64,000 bases of DNA from Streptomyces bungoensis (GCF_001514215.1 NZ_KQ948855.1:1-64000), one strand, 5' to 3'; shown: positions 43,194 to 52,008, numbered from the stretch's first letter. Numbers and translations: made by a program. Notes: a model not told the origin generated them from the sequence alone.

Positions 43194-43694
43194 GTGACCC
43201 AGACCAGCGAGAACGTCACCTGGCTGACCCAGGAGGCGTACAACAAGCTCAAGGACGAGCTTGAGTACCTTACTGGTCCTGCGCGCACGGAGATCGCCGC
43301 CAAGATCGCGGCCGCGCGCGAGGAGGGCGACCTGCGTGAGAACGGCGGATACCACGCGGCCAAGGAGGAGCAGGGCAAGCAGGAGCTGCGGGTGCGGCAG
43401 CTGACCCAGCTCCTGGAGAACGCCCAGGTGGGCGAGGCCCCGGTCTCCGCGGACGGTGCCGTCGCCCCGGGCATGGTCGTCACGATCGCCTTCGACGGTG
43501 ACGAGGACGACACCATGACGTTCCTGCTCGCCTCCCGCGAGTACGCCAGCGCCGACGTCGAGACGTACTCGCCGCAGTCCCCGCTGGGCACCGGCGTGAT
43601 CGGCCACAAGGTCGGCGAGGACGTGGAGTACGAGCTGCCCAACGGAAAGAAGGCCTCGGTGCGGATCCTGAAGGCCGAGCCGTACTCGGGCTGA
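43194..43694 (+). CDS. greA: Transcription elongation factor GreA
   Basis: 166 aa. It rescues backtracked RNA polymerase by stimulating transcript cleavage in the secondary channel. The N-terminal coiled coil has the acidic tip EEGDLRENGGYHAAKEEQ; the C-terminal FKBP-like domain ends with SPQSPLGTGVIGHKVGEDVE. The GTG start at 43194 follows GAGGAG by 7 bases. A 172-bp leader separates it from DUF4307. A long perfect hairpin follows the stop. Confidence 0.97.
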   Translation: MTQTSENVTWLTQEAYNKLKDELEYLTGPARTEIAAKIAAAREEGDLRENGGYHAAKEEQGKQELRVRQLTQLLENAQVGEAPVSADGAVAPGMVVTIAFDGDEDDTMTFLLASREYASADVETYSPQSPLGTGVIGHKVGEDVEYELPNGKKASVRILKAEPYSG

Positions 43695-43715
43695 CCGCGC
43701 CGCCCCGTCCCCTTC

Positions 43716-43760
43716 GAAGCCCCCGGTGTCCGCGTGATCCACGCGGACACCGGGGGCTTC
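43716..43760. terminator. Long bidirectional terminator between greA and the ABC permease gene
   Basis: A perfect 21-bp stem (GAAGCCCCCGGTGTCCGCGTG at 43716-43736 against 43740-43760) with a 3-nt loop, between convergent genes. It is the strongest hairpin seen in the window. Confidence 0.9.
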
Positions 43761-43785
43761 GTCATGCCGTCACCGCGTCACGCCG

Positions 43786-44652
43786 TCACGCCGTGGCCGA
43801 GCGGTACTTGCGGACCGCGAGGGTGCGGAAGACCAGGATGATCGCGACCGACCAGATCAGCGAGGCCCACACGGGGTGCTGCATGGGCCAGGCGTCGGAC
43901 GCCTGGAAGCCCGGGGGGAGGTTGCCGAACAGCTCGCGGCACGCCTGCACGGTGGCGCTGAAGGGGTTCCACTCCGCGATGTGCTGCAGGAAGGCCGGCA
44001 TCTTGTCCGCGTCCACGAACGCGTTCGAGATGAACGTCAGCGGAAACAGCCAGATCAGCCCGCCCGAAGTCGCCGCTTCGGGGGTGCGCACGGACAGGCC
44101 GATGAGCGCGCCGATCCACGAGAACGCGTACCCGAGCAGCAGGAGCAGGGCGAATCCGGCGAGCACCTTGCCGGCGTTCTCGTGCGTGCGCCAGCCGACC
44201 AGCACGGCGACGACCGCGAGGACGAGCAGGGTCAGCGCCGTCTGGACCAGGTCGGCGAGGGTGCGCCCGGTGAGGACCGCGCCGCGCGCCATGGGCAGGG
44301 AGCGGAAGCGGTCGATGAGGCCCTTGTGCATGTCGTCGGCGATGCCCGCGCCCGCGCCCGCCGTGGCGAAGGTGACGGTCTGGGCGAAGATGCCGGCCAT
44401 CAGGAACTCGCGGTAGGCCTGCGTGGAACTCGACGAGCCCACCTGGATGGAGCCGCCGAACACGTAGGTGAACAGCACCACGAACATGATCGGCTGGATC
44501 AGCCCGAAGATGAGCATCTCCGGGATCCGGCGCATCCGGATCAGGTTCCGGCGGGCGATGACCAGGGAGTCGGCCACGGCGCGGCCGACGGGATTGCCGG
44601 GCGCCGCGGCCTGCGCGGTGCCGGCCTGTGCGGTGTCGCTGACGGCGCTCAT
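43786..44652 (-). CDS. ABC-2 type drug exporter, permease subunit (DrrB-like)
   Basis: 288 aa with six membrane helices. The N-terminal SLVIARRNLIRMRRIPEMLI and LIQPIMFVVLFTYVFGG, and the middle REFLMAGIFAQTVTFA, are characteristic of DrrB/ABC-2 drug exporters. Its ATG overlaps the ATPase stop (ATGA at 44652-44649), so subunit ratio is set by coupled translation. With the ATPase it should export a hydrophobic drug or lipid. The substrate is unknown; no biosynthetic cluster is adjacent. Confidence 0.93.
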   Translation of the reverse strand: MSAVSDTAQAGTAQAAAPGNPVGRAVADSLVIARRNLIRMRRIPEMLIFGLIQPIMFVVLFTYVFGGSIQVGSSSSTQAYREFLMAGIFAQTVTFATAGAGAGIADDMHKGLIDRFRSLPMARGAVLTGRTLADLVQTALTLLVLAVVAVLVGWRTHENAGKVLAGFALLLLLGYAFSWIGALIGLSVRTPEAATSGGLIWLFPLTFISNAFVDADKMPAFLQHIAEWNPFSATVQACRELFGNLPPGFQASDAWPMQHPVWASLIWSVAIILVFRTLAVRKYRSATA

Positions 44653-45641
44653 TTCACGGCCTCCTTGCCGTTCTTCCGGACGGCCTGCCCGCCGGTCTCC
44701 GTCTCGGCGGCGTGTCCGGTCAGGGACAGGAAGACGTCGTCGAGGGTGGGGCGGCGCAGTCCGATGTCGTCCATCTCGATGCCCCGGGAATCCAGCTCCC
44801 GGATGACCTCGGCGAGCAGCTTGGCGCCGCCGGTGACGGGGACGGTGAGCTTGCGGGTGTGCTCCTCGACCGTGGTCTCGCCCTTGCCGAAGCCGCGCAG
44901 CACCTCGGCGGCGTCCCGGATGTGGTCGCGCTCGTGCACGACGACCTCGACGCGCTCGCCGCCGGTGCGGGCCTTGAGCTGGTCGGAGGTGCCCTTGGCG
45001 ATGACGCGGCCGTGGTCGACGACCGCGATCTCGTGGGCGAGGTGGTCGGCCTCCTCCAGGTACTGCGTGGTGAGCAGCAGGGTGGTGCCACCGGACACGA
45101 GCTGCTTGATGACCTCCCACAGCTGCTGGCGGTTGCGCGGGTCGAGGCCGGTGGTCGGTTCGTCCATGAACATGACGGGCGGCGAGACCACGAGAGCGGC
45201 GGCGAGGTCGAGCCGGCGGCGCATGCCGCCGGAGTAGGTCTTGGCGGGGCGGTCGGCGGCGTCGGCGAGGTGGAACTGCTCGAGCAGTTCGGTCGCGCGC
45301 CGCTTGGCCGCCTTGGCCCTCATCTGGTAGAGCTGCCCGACCATCTGGAGGTTCTCCCGGCCGGTCAGGTACTCGTCGACCGCCGCGAACTGGCCGGACA
45401 GGCCGATGGAGCGGCGCACGGTGTCGGGGTGCTCGAGCACGTCCACGCCCGCGACGACCGCCCGGCCGCTGTCGGGTCGCAGGAGGGTGGTCAGGCAGCG
45501 GACCGTCGTCGTCTTGCCGGCGCCGTTCGGCCCGAGCAGGCCGAGGACGGTGCCCTCGGGGACATCGAGGTCGACGCCGTCCAACGCCCTTACGTCGCCG
45601 AAGGTCTTCACCAGGCCTTCGGCATAGATGGCGCCTGGCAT
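44649..45641 (-). CDS. ABC drug exporter, ATP-binding subunit (DrrA-like)
   Basis: 330 aa. Walker A GPNGAGKT (37-44), Q-loop region IGLSGQFAAVDEYLTG, signature YSGGMRRRLDLA, Walker B VMFMDEPTTGLD and an H-loop at LLLTTQYLEEAD. The C-terminal DrrA-type domain ends in RRPTLDDVFLSLTGH, as in daunorubicin-resistance exporters. ATG 45641 follows GGAG; a longer frame to 45731 crosses the promoter and is rejected. The promoter at 45737-45765 contains a palindromic operator, so induction by a repressor encoded elsewhere is likely. Confidence 0.95.
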   Translation of the reverse strand: MPGAIYAEGLVKTFGDVRALDGVDLDVPEGTVLGLLGPNGAGKTTTVRCLTTLLRPDSGRAVVAGVDVLEHPDTVRRSIGLSGQFAAVDEYLTGRENLQMVGQLYQMRAKAAKRRATELLEQFHLADAADRPAKTYSGGMRRRLDLAAALVVSPPVMFMDEPTTGLDPRNRQQLWEVIKQLVSGGTTLLLTTQYLEEADHLAHEIAVVDHGRVIAKGTSDQLKARTGGERVEVVVHERDHIRDAAEVLRGFGKGETTVEEHTRKLTVPVTGGAKLLAEVIRELDSRGIEMDDIGLRRPTLDDVFLSLTGHAAETETGGQAVRKNGKEAVK

Positions 45642-45736
45642 AGGGGTCTCCACGTCGTTGGGGATGTGTCGGAAAGGCAAAAGGCTAGGCAGGCCCGCCG
45701 GATTCCGCCCGTGGTTTTCCGGCGCCCGCACGACAC

Positions 45737-45765
45737 ACCATAACGCGATGTATCGCGTCTCTCAA
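45737..45765 (-). promoter_or_regulatory. Promoter of the ABC exporter with an operator filling the spacer
   Basis: Minus strand: -35 TTGAGA (45765-45760), 17-bp spacer, -10 TATGGT (45742-45737). The spacer holds a perfect palindrome ACGCGAT-AC-ATCGCGT (45758-45743). A repressor here would block polymerase directly. The predicted leader is about 90 nt. No regulator gene is adjacent; TetR or PadR families bind sites of this size. Confidence 0.8.
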
Positions 45766-45826
45766 CGGGTTTCACCGATCCGGGTGACAAGGTTGCGGCA
45801 GGGGTCTTCCCTCCCGGCCGGCGGCC

Positions 45827-47056
45827 TCAGTCGATGACCGTGTAGCCCGCCTCGCGCAGGGCCTGGCCGACCTCGACGCAGTGCACCGGCCCCTTCGTCT
45901 CCAGGTGCAGCTCCACCTCGGCCTCCGTGAGCCCGAGCCGGGGGTCGGTCCGTACGTGGCTCACGTCGAGGACGTTGGCGTCGACCACGGACAGCACGCC
46001 GAGGAGCGTGGCGAGCGCGCCCGGCCGGTCGGTCAGCCGCAGCCGCACGGCCAGGTAGCGGCCCTGCGCGGCCATGCCGTGCCGCAGCACCCGCTGCAGC
46101 AGCACCGGGTCGACGTTGCCGCCGGACAGCACCGCGACGACCGGCCCGGGGAAGGCGCCGGGATCGCCGAGCAGGGCGGCGACCGGGCTCGCCCCGGCCG
46201 GTTCCACGACCAGCTTGGCCCGCTCCAGGCACAGCAGCAGCGCGGCCGACAGCTGGCTCTCGCTGACCGTGCGCACCTCGTCCACCAGGGCGTCGACGAT
46301 CTCGAACGGCACGACGCCGGGCCGTCCCACCTTGATGCCGTCGGCCATGGTCGCCGGGTTCTCCACCGTCACCGGGTGCCCGGCGGCGAGCGAGGGCGGG
46401 TAGGCCGCCGCGCCCTCCGCCTGCACGCCGACGACGCGGACCTCCGGCCGCAGCGCCTTCACCGCCACCGCGATGCCGGCCGCGAGCCCGCCGCCGCCGA
46501 TGCCGACGACGATCGTGCGCACCTCGGGGCACTGCTCCAGGATCTCCAGGCCGACCGTGCCCTGACCGGCGATGACGTCCGGGTGGTCGAAGGGGTGGAT
46601 GAACACCGCGCCGGTCCGGGCCGCGTACTCCTGCGCGGCGGCCAGCGTCTCGTCGACCACCTGGCCGTGCAGGCGCACCTCGGCGCCGTAGTCCCGGGTC
46701 GCGCTGATCTTCGGCAGCGGTGCGCCCTTCGGCATGAACACCGTCGCGTGCACCCCGAGCAGCGCGGAGGCCAGCGCCACGCCCTGCGCGTGGTTGCCGG
46801 CGCTCGCGGCCACCACCCCGGCGGCCCGCTCCTCCGGCAGCAGCCCGGCGATCCGGACGTACGCGCCACGCAGCTTGAACGAACCCGTGCGCTGCAGGTT
46901 CTCGCACTTCAGCAGCACCGGTGCGCCGCTCAGCTGGGACAGGTGCCGGCTGCCCTCCATCGCGGTCACCCGGGCCACGCCCGAGAGCATCTTCTGGGCT
47001 CCGCGCACATCGTCGAGGGTGACGGAGCGCAAGGAGTCAGCCGTGCGGTAGCTCAT
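45827..47056 (-). CDS. ilvA: Threonine ammonia-lyase (threonine dehydratase)
   Basis: 409 aa, PLP-dependent, converts threonine to 2-oxobutanoate for isoleucine synthesis or threonine breakdown. PLP lysine Lys61 in TGSFKLRGA; Gly-rich phosphate loop VGIGGGGLAAG; SAGNHAQGVA substrate loop. The C-terminal 80 residues are one ACT-like domain (YLAVRLRLTDRPGALATLLG), the short two-domain type rather than the long IlvA with two regulatory subdomains. ATG 47056 is chosen; longer frames start inside the divergent MarR promoter. Allosteric control by an amino acid is expected from the ACT domain. Confidence 0.94.
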   Translation of the reverse strand: MSYRTADSLRSVTLDDVRGAQKMLSGVARVTAMEGSRHLSQLSGAPVLLKCENLQRTGSFKLRGAYVRIAGLLPEERAAGVVAASAGNHAQGVALASALLGVHATVFMPKGAPLPKISATRDYGAEVRLHGQVVDETLAAAQEYAARTGAVFIHPFDHPDVIAGQGTVGLEILEQCPEVRTIVVGIGGGGLAAGIAVAVKALRPEVRVVGVQAEGAAAYPPSLAAGHPVTVENPATMADGIKVGRPGVVPFEIVDALVDEVRTVSESQLSAALLLCLERAKLVVEPAGASPVAALLGDPGAFPGPVVAVLSGGNVDPVLLQRVLRHGMAAQGRYLAVRLRLTDRPGALATLLGVLSVVDANVLDVSHVRTDPRLGLTEAEVELHLETKGPVHCVEVGQALREAGYTVID

Positions 47057-47199
47057 GACGCAAGTCTCGCAGTTCACGGTCGCGTACGACGGGTGTGACC
47101 AACCTCCAAGACGGGATTGCGCAGCGCCGGTACGGCCAGACCCCGGGCCGCGTACCCTGTCCCCCAACCAGCAGCCCTTCATGAAGCGAGCCTCCGGCC

Positions 47200-47727
47200 A
47201 TGCCCACAACACCTGAAATGTCGATGGACATGACGACCGTCGGTGACGACACCGGTCTCCTCGACGTCCTGCAGCACGAGGTGGCGGTGTTCGCCCGCCG
47301 TGCCGAACAGACCCGGCTCGGCGGCGTCGGGCAGGTGCGCAACTCCATGGACCGCGCCGCCTACCTGCTGCTGAACCGCCTCGACATGGAAGGCCCGATG
47401 GGCGTCAAGGCGCTCGCCGCGAGCATGGGGATCGACTCCTCCACGGTCACCCGGCAGGTGGCTCCCCTGGTCGACACCGGGCTGGTCAAGCGCACCTCGC
47501 ACCCGGAGGACGGGCGGGCCGTGGTGCTGCAGCTGTCCCCGCGCGGTGCCGCGCGGCTGGAGGAGGTGCGCTCCTCCCGGCGTCAGCTGATGGCCGAGCT
47601 GACCCACGACTGGGCGCCGAAGGAGCGCGAGCAGTTCTGCGCGCTGCTGACGCGCTTCAACGGCGCGCTCTCCGCGCGGATGTCGGTCCCGGGGGCACCG
47701 GCGGCGGACCAGCAGCCCGCCGGCTGA
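47200..47727 (+). CDS. MarR family transcriptional regulator
   Basis: 175 aa. Winged helix with recognition segment GVKALAASMGIDSSTVTRQV and wing RTSHPEDGRAVVLQLSPRG. An N-terminal extension of about 20 residues precedes the first dimer helix. It is divergent from ilvA with 143 bp between starts, so it may control itself and ilvA. No clear palindrome was found in that gap. ATG 47200 is used; ATGs a few codons later are possible. Confidence 0.92.
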   Translation: MPTTPEMSMDMTTVGDDTGLLDVLQHEVAVFARRAEQTRLGGVGQVRNSMDRAAYLLLNRLDMEGPMGVKALAASMGIDSSTVTRQVAPLVDTGLVKRTSHPEDGRAVVLQLSPRGAARLEEVRSSRRQLMAELTHDWAPKEREQFCALLTRFNGALSARMSVPGAPAADQQPAG

Positions 47728-47859
47728 GGCCCGCGCCGCACGGGTGGGGTCCCGGGTCTTGACCCGGAGGCCGCCGCTGGCCTCATATGAGACCGGGTCC
47801 TGCGTGGTGCGCGACGCAGCCGTCGCGTACCGGACAGGACCACCGCAGGGGGAGGTGCG

Positions 47860-48363
47860 GTGCGTGATCGGCAGGCATCCCGCGAAGCCCGCCGGGCCCG
47901 GGAGTTCGAGGCGTTCGTCGCGGGCGCGGCAGGGCGGCTGCTGCATGCCGCCACGCTGCTCACGGCGGAGGCGCCGGACGACAACCCGCGCGCGCGGCGC
48001 CTGCTGACCCCGGCGCTCGCCCACACCTACGCCCGCTGGGACCGGCTGCACGGCGAGGACCCCTACGACTGCGCCCGCCAGTACCTCGCCACGCGCTTCG
48101 CGCGCGAGGCCTGGCACCACTACGGCGGTTTCGCCCAGAGCCGCCCGCATCCGCGCAGCCCGCTGGCCGAGCTGGCCCCGCGGGAGCGGCTGATCCTGGT
48201 GCTGCGGATGTACGAGGGTGTCGCCGAGGAGCAGACGGCGGCCCTGCTCGGCCTGCCCGTGGAGCGGGTGCACAGCATCTGCGACCGGGCGGCGGCCACC
48301 GTGCTGCACCCGACCCGGACGCCGGTCCCGGGCGCGGCCGGCGCGAAGGCGGTCCCGTCGTGA
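47860..48363 (+). CDS. SigE-like ECF sigma factor
   Basis: 167 aa from GTG 47860 with GGGGGAGG ahead. Region 2 follows the SigE-family pattern (EFEAFVAGAAGRLLHAATLL, then HTYARWDRL) but is degenerate in the acidic part that normally reads DLVQ. Region 4 is clear: SPLAELAPRERLILVLRMYE, then EEQTAALLGLPVERVHSICD. A small membrane protein gene follows 25 bp later, the usual place for an anti-sigma partner. The regulon is unknown. Confidence 0.8.
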   Translation: MRDRQASREARRAREFEAFVAGAAGRLLHAATLLTAEAPDDNPRARRLLTPALAHTYARWDRLHGEDPYDCARQYLATRFAREAWHHYGGFAQSRPHPRSPLAELAPRERLILVLRMYEGVAEEQTAALLGLPVERVHSICDRAAATVLHPTRTPVPGAAGAKAVPS

Positions 48364-48388
48364 GGCGGCGGCCGGACGGGAGGCGCCG

Positions 48389-48637
48389 GTGAACCGGCCG
48401 CAGCGGGAGGCCGCCGTGCGGCGGATCCTGGAGCGGACACAGCCTCCGGTGCCACCGGAGCTGTGGGGCGAGGCCGTCCGCCGCGGCGACCGCCTGCTGC
48501 GCCGGCGGCGGCTGGTGCACCGCGTGCTGTGGCTGCTGCTGTGCGCCGCCGTGGTGGCGTTCGGCGTGTGGGCGGCCGGCGCGCACCCGTGGGTGGAGCC
48601 GCCGTCGCAGACGACTCCACCGGTCACCGGCTGGTGA
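48389..48637 (+). CDS. Small membrane protein, possible partner of the sigma factor
   Basis: 82 aa from GTG 48389 with GGGAGG ahead. Residues 1-43 are basic and helical (PQREAAVRRILERTQPPVPP, RRGDRLLRRRRLVHR). One membrane helix follows (VLWLLLCAAVVAFGVWAAGA), then a short external tail. The N-terminus is too short for a zinc anti-sigma fold and lacks HxxxCxxC, so anti-sigma function is only suggested by gene order. It converges on the cystathionine gene with 6 bp between stops. Confidence 0.75.
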   Translation: MNRPQREAAVRRILERTQPPVPPELWGEAVRRGDRLLRRRRLVHRVLWLLLCAAVVAFGVWAAGAHPWVEPPSQTTPPVTGW

Positions 48638-48643
48638 CGGGCG

Positions 48644-49804
48644 CTACTTGGCGCCCAGGGCCTGCTGCAGGTCCTCCAGCAGGTCGTCGACGTTCTCGAT
48701 GCCGACGGACAGGCGCACCAGGTCGGCGGGCACCTCGAGGGCGGAGCCGGCCGCCGAGGCGTGCGTCATCCGGCCGGGGTGCTCGATGAGGGACTCCACG
48801 CCGCCCAGGGACTCGCCGAGGGTGAAGACCCGGGCGCGGTTGCACACCTCGACGGCGGCCTCCTCGCCGCCCTCGACCCGGAAGGACACCATGCCGCCGA
48901 ACGCCCTCATCTGCTTGGCGGCGACCTCGTGGCCGGGGTGCTCGGGCAGCCCCGGGTAGAGCACGCCGGTCACGCGCGGGTGCCGGCTGAGCATGTCGGC
49001 GATCTTCGTGGCGTTCTCGCTGTGCCGGTCCATGCGCACCGCGAGGGTCTTGGTGCCGCGCAGCACCAGCCAGGAGTCGAAGGGGCCGGCGACGGCGCCC
49101 ATCGCGTTCTGGTGGTAGGCCAGCTCCTCGCCCAGCGTCTGGTCGGAGACGATCAGCGCGCCGCCGACGACGTCCGAGTGACCGCCCATGTACTTGGTCA
49201 GGGAGTGCACGACGACGTCCGCCCCGAGCGACAGCGGCTGCTGGAGGTAGGGCGTGGCGAAGGTGTTGTCGACGACGAGCCGGGCGCCCGCGTCGTGGGC
49301 GACCTGGGCGACGGCGGCGATGTCGGTGATGCCGAGCAGCGGGTTGGAGGGGGTCTCCACCCAGACCGCCTTGGTCCGCGGGGTGATCGCGGCCCGTACG
49401 GCGGCCGGGTCGCTGGTGTCGGCGACGGACCACTCCACGCCCCACCGGGTGGCGACCTTGGCGAACAGCCGGAAGGTGCCGCCGTAGGCGTCGTTCGGGA
49501 TCACGACGTGGTCGCCGGGGGTGAGCAGCGTGCGCAGGAGGGTGTCCTCGGCCGCGAGGCCGGACGCGAACGCCAGGCCGCGGCGTCCGCCCTCCAGTGC
49601 GGCGAGGTTCTCCTCCAGGGCAGTCCGGGTCGGGTTGGCGCTGCGGCTGTACTCGTAGCCGCCGCGCAGGCCGCCGACGCCGTCCTGCTTGTAGGTCGAG
49701 ACCTGGTAGATCGGCGGGACGACCGCGCCGGTGAGGGGATCCGCGGTGTTGCCCGCGTGGATCGCGAGGGTCTCGAAGTGCTGACTGATGTGCCTGTCGC
49801 TCAT
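48644..49804 (-). CDS. Cystathionine gamma-synthase / gamma-lyase
   Basis: 386 aa, Cys/Met-metabolism PLP enzyme. PLP lysine Lys204 in HSLTKYMGGHSD; substrate loop YEYSRSANPTR (50-60); C-terminal SLGGVESLIEHPGRMTHAS. Enzymes of this type make cystathionine from O-acyl homoserine and cysteine, or cleave it in reverse transsulfuration. Sequence alone does not separate MetB-like synthase from lyase; actinobacterial members are often bifunctional. The start is ATG 49804 without a strong ribosome site. Confidence 0.93.
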   Translation of the reverse strand: MSDRHISQHFETLAIHAGNTADPLTGAVVPPIYQVSTYKQDGVGGLRGGYEYSRSANPTRTALEENLAALEGGRRGLAFASGLAAEDTLLRTLLTPGDHVVIPNDAYGGTFRLFAKVATRWGVEWSVADTSDPAAVRAAITPRTKAVWVETPSNPLLGITDIAAVAQVAHDAGARLVVDNTFATPYLQQPLSLGADVVVHSLTKYMGGHSDVVGGALIVSDQTLGEELAYHQNAMGAVAGPFDSWLVLRGTKTLAVRMDRHSENATKIADMLSRHPRVTGVLYPGLPEHPGHEVAAKQMRAFGGMVSFRVEGGEEAAVEVCNRARVFTLGESLGGVESLIEHPGRMTHASAAGSALEVPADLVRLSVGIENVDDLLEDLQQALGAK

Positions 49805-49945
49805 GTGCACCGAGCGTAGTGCGCCCGGCCGCCAGGTGGCGTCCGGCGGGCTCGCGGGCGGTTCCCGGCGCGGCCAGGCGGAGGTTTTCCACAGGCCGGG
49901 CGGCGAGGTTGGCCAACTGTCGGCGGTGTCTGGTTCGCTTGGTGC

Positions 49946-51064
49946 ATGGCGATTCTCTGGCTGCTCATGGCGCTGGTAATGCTGAGCATGGTGCTGGTCC
50001 CGGTCCTGCGGCGCAGGCGGGGCGCGGTCGGGCTGGTCCCGCCGGGCCACCCGGACGCGGCCGACCCCGCGGCGTACGGGTTCGTGCGCCAGGAGGAGCT
50101 GGACGTGCGCATGCCCGGACCCGACCAGGACCTGCTGGACGTCCTGGACCTGGTGCAGCGCACCCAGGACTACCGGGCGGCCGCCCAGCTGCTGGCCGGC
50201 ACGGAGGCCGAGGGCGAGGTGCGCTGGCAGCGTGTGCAGGCGTTCGCCGGGGCGGCGGCGCTGGAGCTGGGGCAGCGGCCGGGCGGGGTGCACGAGACGC
50301 CGGGCGCGCAGTGGCTGCGGGTGTGGCGGGCCGAGCGTCCCAAGGACGCGGGGGCCGCGGCCGTGCACGCCGAGTTCCTGGTTCAGCAGGCCTGGCGGAC
50401 GTCGACGCCGGGCACGGACGAGTTCCGGATCATCATGGAGGAGGCCCGGCGGGCCTGCGGGGAGGCGGCGCTGCTGGCCCCCGGCGACCCGGTGCCGTAC
50501 ATCGTGGAGCTGTCCGCCGCGCGGGGTCTGGCCTGTTCGCAGCCGGAGTTCGAGAAGCTGTGGATGAACGTCCTGGACCGGGCGCCCCACCACATGGGGG
50601 CCCATCTGGCCGCGCTGCACTACTGGTGCGAGAAGTGGCACGGCTCACGCGAGCAGGCGTACGCCTTCGCCGAGGCGGCCGCGGCCCGCGCCCCCGAGGG
50701 CTCGCTGCTCGCCGCGCTGCCGCTGTTCGCGGTCTTCGAGCACCTGCCCGAGGTGAACCTGGTCCGCGGCTTCTACCGCAGCGAGGTCGTCACCAGGGCG
50801 ATGCACGGCGCGCTGCACGCGGTGCACGCGGCGGCCCCGGACGACCCGGTGCTCGCCCACGTCCGCCACCTCCTGGTCTTCTTCCTGGTCCGCGCCGAGC
50901 GCTGGGCCGAGGCCATGGACCAGCTGATACACGTCGACGGCCACGTCGGGGCGCTGCCCTGGTCGCTGTCCGACGACCCGGCCGCCGACTTCGCCCTCTA
51001 CCGCGCCCTGGCGGTGGCCGGCTACGAGGCCAACGGAGGCAGCCCGGCGACCCTGCCCGGCTGA
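49946..51064 (+). CDS. Membrane-anchored helical-repeat protein of unknown function
   Basis: 372 aa. One N-terminal membrane helix (MAILWLLMALVMLSMVLVPV) followed by RRRRG places the bulk in the cytoplasm. The rest is all-helical, TPR-like (LDLVQRTQDYRAAAQLLAG, EKLWMNVLDRAPHHMGAHL, LRALAVAGYEANGG-type ends). Conserved aromatic and His residues at MGAHLAALHYWCEKWHGS look like a family core. No catalytic motif is recognised. It is probably a scaffold; neighbours do not help. Confidence 0.8.
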   Translation: MAILWLLMALVMLSMVLVPVLRRRRGAVGLVPPGHPDAADPAAYGFVRQEELDVRMPGPDQDLLDVLDLVQRTQDYRAAAQLLAGTEAEGEVRWQRVQAFAGAAALELGQRPGGVHETPGAQWLRVWRAERPKDAGAAAVHAEFLVQQAWRTSTPGTDEFRIIMEEARRACGEAALLAPGDPVPYIVELSAARGLACSQPEFEKLWMNVLDRAPHHMGAHLAALHYWCEKWHGSREQAYAFAEAAAARAPEGSLLAALPLFAVFEHLPEVNLVRGFYRSEVVTRAMHGALHAVHAAAPDDPVLAHVRHLLVFFLVRAERWAEAMDQLIHVDGHVGALPWSLSDDPAADFALYRALAVAGYEANGGSPATLPG

Positions 51065-51193
51065 GCCGCTCACCGGACGGCGGGAGGCGGGGCGCGTCCG
51101 TCCGCCGGGTAATCGGCGCGACGGTGCCCGCCCCCTGCCCGTAGATTCACCCCTCGCGCGTCTCGCGCGCCCAAGGGGAGGGATGGAAACCGG

Positions 51194-51937
51194 ATGAGCA
51201 GTCGTACGTTCCTGGTGGGGGGCGGGTGGGACGCCCCGGAGGTGTACGAGCCGTTTCTGCGGGTGGCGCGCGGACGGAGCGGGGGTGTGCCGCGGGTCGG
51301 GTGTGTGATCGTCGACGAGGGTGACGGGCCGGCGCAGTTCGAGCGGTACGCGGAGGCGCTGCGGAAGTCCGGGGTGGAGTGCGCGCCGGTGGCGCTGCTG
51401 GTGCCGCTGGGCGGACGGTTCGAGCCGGAGGCCGCGCTGGAGGGGCTGGACGGGCTGCTGGTGTGCGGCGGGCTGACGCCCGCCTACCAGGAGGCGTTCG
51501 CCGGGTGCGTGGACCGGCTGGCGGGGCTGCTGGCCGGCCGCGGGGTGCCGTACGCGGGCTTCTCCGCGGGTGCCGCCGTCGCCGCGCGGCGGGCCGTGGT
51601 CGGCGGGTGGCTGCTGGACGGGGTGCCGGTGTGCTCCGAGGACACCGCGGAGGACCTGGAGGAGATCGAGGTGCGGCCGGGCCTGGGGCTCGTGCCGTTC
51701 GCGGTGGACGTGCACGCCGCGCAGTGGGGCACCCTGGCGCGTCTGGTGGCGGCGGTGGAGCAGGGCCGGGCGCCCTGCGGTGTCGCCGTCGACGAGAACA
51801 CCGTGGTGGAGGTCCGCGACGGCGGGGGCCGGGTGGCCGGGCGCGGGCGGGTGCACGTCGTACGGCCCGGCGGAAACGACGGCGGGGGTGTGGCCGTGCG
51901 GTCCTACCGCGCCGGGGAGTCGTTCGACCTCGCCTGA
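51194..51937 (+). CDS. Peptidase S51 family protein (dipeptidase E / cyanophycinase-like)
   Basis: 247 aa. Class-I glutamine-amidotransferase-like fold with a serine nucleophile: Ser124 in AGFSAGAAVAA. The catalytic His is probably in VDVHAAQWG, and LLVCGGLTPAYQ precedes the nucleophile as in cyanophycinase. It is shorter than cyanophycinase and lacks a signal peptide, so an intracellular Asp- or acyl-peptidase is more likely. ATG 51194 follows GGGGAGGG. A strong hairpin lies after it. Confidence 0.88.
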   Translation: MSSRTFLVGGGWDAPEVYEPFLRVARGRSGGVPRVGCVIVDEGDGPAQFERYAEALRKSGVECAPVALLVPLGGRFEPEAALEGLDGLLVCGGLTPAYQEAFAGCVDRLAGLLAGRGVPYAGFSAGAAVAARRAVVGGWLLDGVPVCSEDTAEDLEEIEVRPGLGLVPFAVDVHAAQWGTLARLVAAVEQGRAPCGVAVDENTVVEVRDGGGRVAGRGRVHVVRPGGNDGGGVAVRSYRAGESFDLA

Positions 51938-51955
51938 AGCGGGCGAGACAGGCGG

Positions 51956-51986
51956 CCGCCCGCCGGCCCGGTGGGCCGGCGGGCGG
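51956..51986. terminator. Bidirectional terminator between the S51 and alcohol dehydrogenase genes
   Basis: A perfect 14-bp stem CCGCCCGCCGGCCC (51956-51969) / GGGCCGGCGGGCGG (51973-51986) with a GGT loop, between convergent genes. Confidence 0.85.
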
Positions 51987-52008
51987 TCGCCGCTCGGGTG
52001 GTGGCCGG

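Noticed and set aside
47759-47787. TTGACC...TATGAG promoter before the sigma-factor gene
   Set aside because: The spacer is about 21 bp, too long for a normal promoter. The CCGGGTC-TT-GACCCGG palindrome over it may be functional but I cannot say how.
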